Shown: one piece after another, positions 1-4,040 of the stretch
How positions within the stretch are numbered: position 1 is the stretch's first letter
How the letters are laid out: every line of letters starts with the position of its first letter
DNA from: an uncultured Lachnospiraceae bacterium
Lineage (GTDB): Bacteria; Bacillota; Clostridia; Lachnospirales; Lachnospiraceae
Direction of reading: 5' to 3'
Assembly (NCBI GenBank): GCA_902783305.1
Contig: CACZQU010000069.1
Coordinates: 1 to 8,311 of the forward strand
DNA length: 8,311 nucleotides
Notes under the pieces: generated by a model
What the model was told of the DNA's origin: nothing
What the model saw: only the letters and a program-made list of their open reading frames with translations
The model's database searches: none
Program-made: the position numbers and the translations under genes

Positions 1-225
1 ATCTCCGAAATCAAATGCTTCAAATGGCCTGGATTTACCATGGGCAGGAGTGTCCCATGTCAGAAGATTATACTCATCCTCAAAGGCTGCAATCTGACCA
101 TCAAACATGCTGTGATCTGCGGTGAGTCCATGAAGGAAGAAAATCGTCTCCTTGCCGGTATCCCAGTTATCCGTTTGCCAGTAGAAGACTTTTCCTTTAC
201 CCGTCTGTAATATCTGCCCTTTCAT
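1..225 (-). CDS. Alpha/beta hydrolase, N-terminal 75 residues (3' end off the left edge)
   Basis: Only the first 75 codons are inside the window; the gene continues past position 1. The start is the ATG at 225-223, preceded by AGGG with a 7-base spacer. The visible part has the opening of an alpha/beta hydrolase fold. A short beta region is followed by a hydrophobic strand ending in FFLHGLTADH (residues 29-38), the HG oxyanion-hole motif. A second strand ends in LLTWDTPAHGKSRP (54-67), the usual strand-4 turn of this fold. The nucleophile elbow (GxSxG), the acid and the catalytic histidine would lie beyond the edge, so neither activity nor substrate can be called. Many small cytosolic esterases, peptidases and lactonases look like this. 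It lies just downstream of a decayed acetyltransferase gene whose reading frame runs into it, so it may once have been translationally coupled to that gene. Confidence 0.85.
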   Translation of the reverse strand, partial: MKGQILQTGKGKVFYWQTDNWDTGKETIFFLHGLTADHSMFDGQIAAFEDEYNLLTWDTPAHGKSRPFEAFDFGD

Positions 226-535
226 CCTTTTTCCCTTTTGTACTTTGATACCCGTAAATTCCAATTTGTTTTCTTCCCTGCCTGTCTGAATCTGCCGACC
301 CGGATAAAACATCGATATCACCTGACTGCAGCCCCTCTGCAATGGAGCATGGATACATCCTGTCAGCGGGGAGGGTTGAAGCAATTCCCCGGCGCCGGCA
401 GTCCTCCGACACAGCCAGGTGATGGATAAGGTCCCGTCTCCCGCCATGCCCGGAAAGTAACACCCCAACCACTTTCTTTCCCTTCGTGGCGACAAAGCAG
501 GCAGCCGGATTGCGCTTAAGGTATTTGCTGATTCC
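226..535 (-). pseudogene. GNAT-family N-acetyltransferase remnant, 5'-truncated and frame-disrupted
   Basis: One minus-strand frame from 535 reads GISKYLKRNPAACFVA, then VVGVLLSGHGGRRDLIHHLAV and SEDCRRRGIASTL. This is the core of a GNAT acetyltransferase: the beta4 strand, then motif A with the acetyl-CoA pyrophosphate loop R-R-R-G-I-A. Proteins of this subfamily normally have about 35-40 residues before this point; here a TAA lies directly upstream (538-536) and the DNA merges into the 3' end of the alkylation repair gene. After ASTL the frame loses resemblance to the family. A neighbouring frame then reads REENKLEFTGIKVQKGKR, which resembles the usual C-terminal FWEKxGF region and runs in frame into the hydrolase start. 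I therefore infer a 5' deletion plus at least one frameshift near 370-320. A GTG at 472 could start a 91-codon frame, but that would be half a domain with an aberrant tail, so I call it a pseudogene. Confidence 0.75.
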
Positions 536-1202
536 TTATCCTCTTCAGGTACTGCTTGTGCTCATCGGTGACCCGGCAGCTTTCTACAGCCTTCTGAACG
601 GCTTTCTTGTGTACCCATTCATCCAGTCTGCGATTCTCGAAGTATGGAATTGTCTCTTCATATCTCTTCGCGAGTGCCGTAGCAAAATACCAGGCAGCCA
701 TCATCTTCAGATAATACTCGTCACTTTTTATATTGGCGACAAGCTCCGGGTATTCTTCCTGAAAATCCTCACCCAGAAACTCGTTCATCAACATACGGAT
801 TCCGAATCTGGCAGTATACACATGATCCGATGCAATCCATTTTCTGATGTACGGAAGAAGCTTCTGATGGTTTTTCTTAAATGATCTCGGAGTCGCCTGG
901 TCGGATACCGGCCAGCAATCGACATAGGGCAGAAATTCTTCAACTTTTCGAATACACTCATAAAAATCCCGGATCATCGAAATAACGAAAAAATGAATCA
1001 GATTCTCCTCGTAATATCGGTGAGGCAGATCATTCAGGAACGTTTCTCTGTCCGGGCTTTCGAAGACTTCCCTTGCAATCCGCCTCATCTGGGGCGTTCT
1101 GACGCCCAGAATTGTCTCCGGCGGGATGTTCGGAACCAGTTTAGCCTGAAATTCCCGGTATGCATCGTCTTTCACTTCCATCAACTGGTCATATAGAGTC
1201 AC
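516..1202 (-). CDS. AlkD-like DNA alkylation repair protein (HEAT-like repeat DNA glycosylase family)
   Basis: Predicted 228-residue cytosolic protein of the DNA_alkylation family (AlkC/AlkD type). Members are all-helical HEAT-like repeat solenoids; characterised AlkD enzymes excise positively charged N3- and N7-alkylated purines. Family blocks seen are GVRTPQMRRIAREV (residues 33-46), HRYYEENLIH (61-70), YVDCWPVSDQ (93-102), YTARFGIRML (129-138), AAWYFATALAKRYEE (169-183) and WVHKKAVQKAVES (196-208). W97-x3-D101 has the spacing I recall for the W/D catalytic pair of AlkD, and R136 and W171 fit the other active-site positions; these assignments are from memory. The frame is open to an ATG at 1241, but that ATG has no ribosome binding site. 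The GTG at 1202-1200 follows GGAGG with a 6-base spacer and gives MTLYDQL, like family N-termini, so I chose it. The last residues (about IRNQQIP) seem to come from the adjoining GNAT remnant, so the native C-terminus may be slightly altered. Confidence 0.92.
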   Translation of the reverse strand: MTLYDQLMEVKDDAYREFQAKLVPNIPPETILGVRTPQMRRIAREVFESPDRETFLNDLPHRYYEENLIHFFVISMIRDFYECIRKVEEFLPYVDCWPVSDQATPRSFKKNHQKLLPYIRKWIASDHVYTARFGIRMLMNEFLGEDFQEEYPELVANIKSDEYYLKMMAAWYFATALAKRYEETIPYFENRRLDEWVHKKAVQKAVESCRVTDEHKQYLKRIRNQQIP

Positions 1203-1283
1203 TGTCAACCTCCGTTCACTCACGATCAGTGTTTTCGCCATTCATTGTGCTTGTAAAAATGTCCGTTCTGCTTATTGTGTGCA
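1203..1283 (-). other. Spacer between the site-2 protease and alkylation repair genes
   Basis: This 81-base spacer holds the GGAGG ribosome binding site (minus strand, about 1213-1209) of the downstream gene. No terminator hairpin with a T-tract is visible, so read-through from the protease gene is plausible. The hexamer TTGACA lies between GGAGG and the GTG start; it matches a -35 box by sequence but is not placed to serve this gene. Confidence 0.5.
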
Positions 1284-2333
1284 TCATATGCTTCTTCCCA
1301 GAACGATCATATTATATAAATAATGAAATACCGCACTCGATGCTGTACCAACAGGTGAATATCCCATCCGGCCAGACATCATCATTCCCAACAGAAGAAT
1401 CAGCCAAAGCTTTGACCCTTTTTTCAGGAAATTGTCAAACGCATCACCCGGAAGGAACGCACCAAGAACTTTAGACCCATCAAGTGGCGGAACTGGAATC
1501 ATATTAAAAAGTGCAAGGCTTATATTAATAAATGCCGTATATCTGGCCATATAAAAAGCATATGGGTATCCAAATATGCCGCCTTTTATCAATATGAGAA
1601 TCAAAACTGCCATGGCAAGGTTGGAAAAAGGTCCGGCGAAAGCGGTAAGAGCCATGTCCAGTTTTCTGTTCTTAAACTTCGAAGGATTAACAGGCACTGG
1701 TTTTGCATAACCCACGCCTGCCACAAGCACCATTAACGCGCCATACGGATCAAGATGTCTGAATGGATTAAGTGTAATCCGTCCCTTTATCTTGCCGGTA
1801 TCATCACCAAGTATGTATGCCGTCCACGCATGAGCACATTCATGAACCGGGAAACAGATCAGCATAACGATTATTCTCGGAATATAAGTCATTAATGTCT
1901 GCAGATTTGGGTTACTCTGTAATGATGCAGAAATCCTGTCTGAAAGCTTTGAAGTATATTCAGAGATCCTTTCGTAAAAAGACAAAAAACCCCGAACAGC
2001 AGGTGTCACATCCATAAACAGGCTCAGAAAGAAAAGAGTAAAAAGCGCCATAACGAGAACAATACAAGGAATTCCTATGATATAAAGAATCGTTTTTGCA
2101 ATCTTACCGCCTTTGGTACTTTCCGTTTGTCCGATATTCCCTGCATGGTTTCTGCCTGTTACAGAATATCTGCAGCCGCAGCGCGGGCACTGGCCGCTGA
2201 CAGGATAATCTGTATCTCCGGAAATCTGATCAGGAATTCTGACCTGAAACTGTAACCCACAGGAAGTGCATTGCACCGGAAACTGCTTTTTACTGTGCTT
2301 CAAGTAAATGTAATCTTCGTCATATAATCCCAT
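1284..2333 (-). CDS. Site-2 protease family (M50) membrane metalloprotease with N-terminal zinc ribbon
   Basis: A 349-residue protein in two parts. Residues 1-65 are soluble and carry two cysteine pairs, C22-x2-C25 and C49-x2-C52, spaced like a zinc ribbon. Residues 81-105 form a first membrane segment, followed by an amphipathic stretch (about 110-148) that ends next to the membrane. The protease core starts with the metal-binding motif HECAH (164-168; HExxH) inside a membrane helix. NPFRHLDPYG (189-198), AGPFSN (233-238) and NMIPVPPLDGSKV (277-289) follow; the last supplies the conserved N...DG motif whose aspartate is the third zinc ligand in this family. Further membrane segments lie around 195-212, 225-250, 262-280 and 305-322. 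It is most like the group of short S2Ps without a PDZ domain (COG1994 type). Such enzymes cut substrates within the membrane; the substrate here cannot be told. All core residues are present, so I expect activity. The ATG at 2333 has only a weak ribosome binding site (GGGA, 8-base spacer). Confidence 0.93.
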   Translation of the reverse strand: MGLYDEDYIYLKHSKKQFPVQCTSCGLQFQVRIPDQISGDTDYPVSGQCPRCGCRYSVTGRNHAGNIGQTESTKGGKIAKTILYIIGIPCIVLVMALFTLFFLSLFMDVTPAVRGFLSFYERISEYTSKLSDRISASLQSNPNLQTLMTYIPRIIVMLICFPVHECAHAWTAYILGDDTGKIKGRITLNPFRHLDPYGALMVLVAGVGYAKPVPVNPSKFKNRKLDMALTAFAGPFSNLAMAVLILILIKGGIFGYPYAFYMARYTAFINISLALFNMIPVPPLDGSKVLGAFLPGDAFDNFLKKGSKLWLILLLGMMMSGRMGYSPVGTASSAVFHYLYNMIVLGRSI

Positions 2334-2528
2334 TTTTACATTCCCACTAAATACTTCTTGTGTTCTTTGAATATCCCCCGGTATATTCCTTCATCAAATG
2401 GATGATGAAATCTTCATCGATGAGAATAATTTCTGACTGACAGTAATTCCAGTATATCATGTCATTCACACCAATGCCTGATGAAATTGTATTTCACCTT
2501 CCAAAAATATTCCTCTCTTTTTCATCAC

Positions 2529-2556
2529 TTTATACAAGAAGAAAACCAATCGACAA
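2529..2556 (-). promoter_or_regulatory. Candidate sigma-A type promoter for the site-2 protease gene
   Basis: On the minus strand, TTGTCG (2556-2551) and TATAAA (2534-2529) are 16 bases apart. The -10 matches the consensus in five of six positions and the -35 in four of six. A transcript would start near 2522 and have a leader of about 190 nt before the protease ATG. It lies inside the possible dead gene, so it could be a promoter that arose after that gene decayed. This is a weak call from sequence alone. Confidence 0.3.
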
Positions 2557-2687
2557 AGGAAGATCTTTTTTACAGAGTGATTTAATAAACAAACGACTGA
2601 ATCCGCTGATCACTGTCAGGGACTGGGACAGGTACTGATTGTCAAACAGAAAAAAGGCGATATTTTCTCTCCGAATATGATATTCAT

Positions 2688-2717
2688 TTAACAGTTGACT
2701 GTATTCTATGGTATACT
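2688..2717 (+). promoter_or_regulatory. Candidate sigma-A promoter (extended -10) for the PfkB-family kinase gene
   Basis: TTAACA (2688-2693) and TATACT (2712-2717) are 18 bases apart, each one mismatch from consensus. The bases TGG directly before the -10 supply the TGn extended -10 element. It is the best promoter match in the gap and points towards the kinase. Transcription would start near 2724, leaving a leader of about 165 nt before the TTG start, longer than translation needs, so control in the leader is possible. Confidence 0.5.
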
Positions 2718-2891
2718 GATTAAGAATATGGCTGTTTTTTCATATGAAAATCTGAGGGTTGTACCGTATGTGTGACGGAAAATATGAAAGCAGGAGCTGA
2801 TGGGAATTCACTACCGATAAACAGCTGAAGAGGAGGAAGGTACGACGACGAAGGAAAGATATTGATTTGTTCAGGTTGAGGAGGGGATAGA

Positions 2892-3836
2892 TTGGCAAAA
2901 TTACTGATAATGGGAGAAGCATTAGTAGAGATCATGCGGGACAGGGAGGATATCCCTTTAAACGAAGCGGGATATTTCAGAGGTCCGTTTCCCAGCGGAG
3001 CACCTGCAATATGTGCCAGCTCAGCTGCACGGCTTGGTTGTGATACTGCTCTGGTCAGCGGAGTAGGCGAAGATGATTTTGGCAGATGTATACTTGACAG
3101 ACTGGTTCATGATGGCGTGGATATCAGCCATGTACTAGTTGATCCGGCAGTTTCCACAGGCTGTGCTTTTGTCACTTACTTTTCGGACGGATCCCGTAAG
3201 TTTATTTTCCACATGGGAAATACACCTGCCGTTGGAGCAAAAGCTCCGTCAATTGGTGATTTTCCTGACGTTGAAATCATGCACATTATGGGATGTTCAC
3301 TTATGGCCAGGCACACATTTGCCATGGAAATACTAAAGACTATGCACCAGGTAATTGAGACGGGAGGCAGGATTTCTTTTGATCCGAATATCCGCCGGGA
3401 ATTGGCAGGGGACTCAGCGTTTTCAGAAATCCTGGAGGAAGTGATGAATCATGTCAGCATTTTTCTCCCCGGAAAAGAGGAACTGCTCGCCATCACGGGT
3501 AAAAATTCTGTGGAGGAAGCTATCCATGCCTGCCATACCTATCCAAAGTTAGAAATTGTTCTTTTGAAAAACGGGTCAAAAGGCAGCAGTCTGTACGTAA
3601 GATCCGGGCAGACAAAGAACTTCAATGCTTACCCTGTTACACAGGTTGATGCCACAGGCGCAGGTGATTCCTTTGATGGAGCATTTCTGGCAGGTCTCAT
3701 TGGCGGGGAAAGCCTGGAAAAGTCCGTACAGATGGCAGCTGCAGCAGGTGCGCTGAATGCTGCCGCTTTCGGTCCCATGGAAGGTAACATCAATCCTGCG
3801 TCAGTAAAAGCATTGATAGAGGGAAAAGCCATGTGA
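2892..3836 (+). CDS. PfkB (ribokinase) family carbohydrate kinase
   Basis: A 314-residue cytosolic kinase, normal length for the PfkB/ribokinase family, which transfers phosphate from ATP to a sugar hydroxyl. The C-terminal signature QVDATGAGDSFDGAFLAG (residues 251-268) is intact, with the anion-hole glycines and catalytic base D259. LLKNGSKGSSLY (224-235) and the A/G-rich MAAAAGALNAAAFGP (281-295) fit the ATP site. The N-terminal substrate region reads FRGPFPSGAPAICASSAARLG (29-49), GVGEDDFG (57-64), SRKFIFHMGNTPAV (101-114) and SFDPNIRREL (162-171). The last resembles the 2-keto-3-deoxygluconate kinase and fructokinase side of the family, but the substrate cannot be fixed; tagatose, fructose, KDG or a nucleoside are all possible. 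Translation starts at TTG 2892: GAGGAGGGG (2878-2886) is 5 bases upstream, and no in-frame ATG has a comparable site. It stands alone on this strand, with its own promoter candidate and a leader of about 165 nt; no sugar transporter is adjacent. Confidence 0.95.
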   Translation: MAKLLIMGEALVEIMRDREDIPLNEAGYFRGPFPSGAPAICASSAARLGCDTALVSGVGEDDFGRCILDRLVHDGVDISHVLVDPAVSTGCAFVTYFSDGSRKFIFHMGNTPAVGAKAPSIGDFPDVEIMHIMGCSLMARHTFAMEILKTMHQVIETGGRISFDPNIRRELAGDSAFSEILEEVMNHVSIFLPGKEELLAITGKNSVEEAIHACHTYPKLEIVLLKNGSKGSSLYVRSGQTKNFNAYPVTQVDATGAGDSFDGAFLAGLIGGESLEKSVQMAAAAGALNAAAFGPMEGNINPASVKALIEGKAM

Positions 3837-3935
3837 CAGTAAAAGCGGGATGTCCGGTACAGGATACTACTGTGATCAACAAGCATTAACTGAAAAAGTA
3901 TAGCAACATAAGCCTATGCCTTTTCTCAGGAAGCA

Positions 3936-3953
3936 GACGGCTATATTTCCGTC
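3936..3953. repeat. Small inverted repeat, 5-bp stem
   Basis: GACGG (3936-3940) and CCGTC (3949-3953) flank an 8-base A/T loop, directly beside the left arm of the larger palindrome. With it, the end of the intergenic DNA can fold into two adjacent hairpins. No T-run follows on either strand, so I do not call it a terminator by itself. Confidence 0.4.
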
Positions 3954-4017
3954 AGATTCAGATGAAGGAAATACTCATCAGGCTCGCCTGAAAGAGAATT
4001 TTCCTTCATCTGAATCT
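3954..4017. repeat. Perfect 18-bp inverted repeat with a nested hairpin, between convergent genes
   Basis: The left arm 3954-3971 (AGATTCAGATGAAGGAAA) is exactly complementary to the right arm 4000-4017. The 28-base loop contains a second perfect stem, TCAGGC (3978-3983) and GCCTGA (3986-3991), around a two-base loop. It sits 118 bases after the kinase stop and 24 bases after the stop of the GGDEF/EAL gene (minus strand). The position between convergent genes fits a bidirectional transcript end or 3' stabiliser. Neither side has the T-tract of a standard intrinsic terminator, though runs of A and T occur inside the arms. A minus-strand 26-codon frame (4021-3941) with AGGA just upstream reads straight through the whole palindrome. 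Confidence 0.85.
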
Positions 4018-4040
4018 TCATATCCTGCTCAACGATGGAG

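Larger units (their letters stand above)
2347..2739 (-). pseudogene. Possible decayed gene of unknown family (one frame, two nonsense codons)
   Basis: Read on the minus strand in a single frame from 2739 to a TAG at 2349-2347, this stretch has 131 codons interrupted only by a TAA (2532-2530) and a TGA (2496-2494). The open segments look protein-like: SQLLNEYHIRRENIAFFLFD, then DLPLSIGFLLV, SDEKERNIFGR, and GVNDMIYWNYCQSEIILIDE with EDFIIHLMKEYTGG. The text continues smoothly across both stops with no frameshift, as if single-base changes had created them. The final stop is 13 bases before the protease start, the spacing of a former upstream operon partner. I do not recognise the family, and no ATG or clear ribosome binding site is seen at the 5' end. 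AT-rich non-coding DNA can give similar frames by chance, so this is a tentative call. The last 37 codons from the ATG at 2460 could also be read as a small gene, but its ribosome binding site is poor. Confidence 0.3.
2334..2891. other. 558-base intergenic region between divergent genes
   Basis: This AT-rich gap separates the minus-strand protease from the plus-strand sugar kinase. It contains the kinase promoter and leader, a weaker minus-strand promoter candidate, and a minus-strand frame that may be a dead gene (entered separately). Within the kinase leader there is a 10-codon frame (2768-2800) with GAGGG nine bases upstream, and a nested 14-codon frame (2784-2828). A strongly purine-rich Shine-Dalgarno-like tract (2828-2840, AAGAGGAGGAAGG) is not followed by a start codon at normal distance. 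I recognise no riboswitch fold and no tRNA-like element here. Confidence 0.6.

Noticed and set aside
197..472. A 91-codon minus-strand frame starting at GTG 472 as an intact gene
   Set aside because: It holds only the middle of a GNAT domain, has an aberrant C-terminal half and overlaps the hydrolase start; better read as part of a pseudogene.
486..884. A plus-strand 132-codon frame opposite the alkylation repair gene
   Set aside because: The minus strand encodes a well-conserved family across the whole stretch; this frame has no family features.
1203..1208. TTGACA on the minus strand as a -35 box
   Set aside because: It lies between the ribosome binding site and the start codon of the repair gene; no matching -10 with a following gene start was seen.
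2404..2418. GATGAA-3-TTCATC inverted repeat as an operator
   Set aside because: A 6-bp arm in AT-rich DNA inside a possible dead gene is expected by chance, and it is not placed at a promoter.
2607..2632. Small inverted repeats around CTGTC...GACAG
   Set aside because: Five-base arms with mismatched flanks; no link to a promoter or terminator.
2720..2935. Two minus-strand frames overlapping the kinase start and leader (2720-2935 and 2740-2922)
   Set aside because: They overlap the ribosome binding site and start of a solid gene, are rich in Ser/Leu/Pro reverse complement of purine tracts, and match no family I know.
3837..3953. An intrinsic terminator directly after the kinase stop
   Set aside because: No GC-rich stem followed by a T-tract is present; only the weak 5-bp stem at 3936-3953 and the large palindrome further on.
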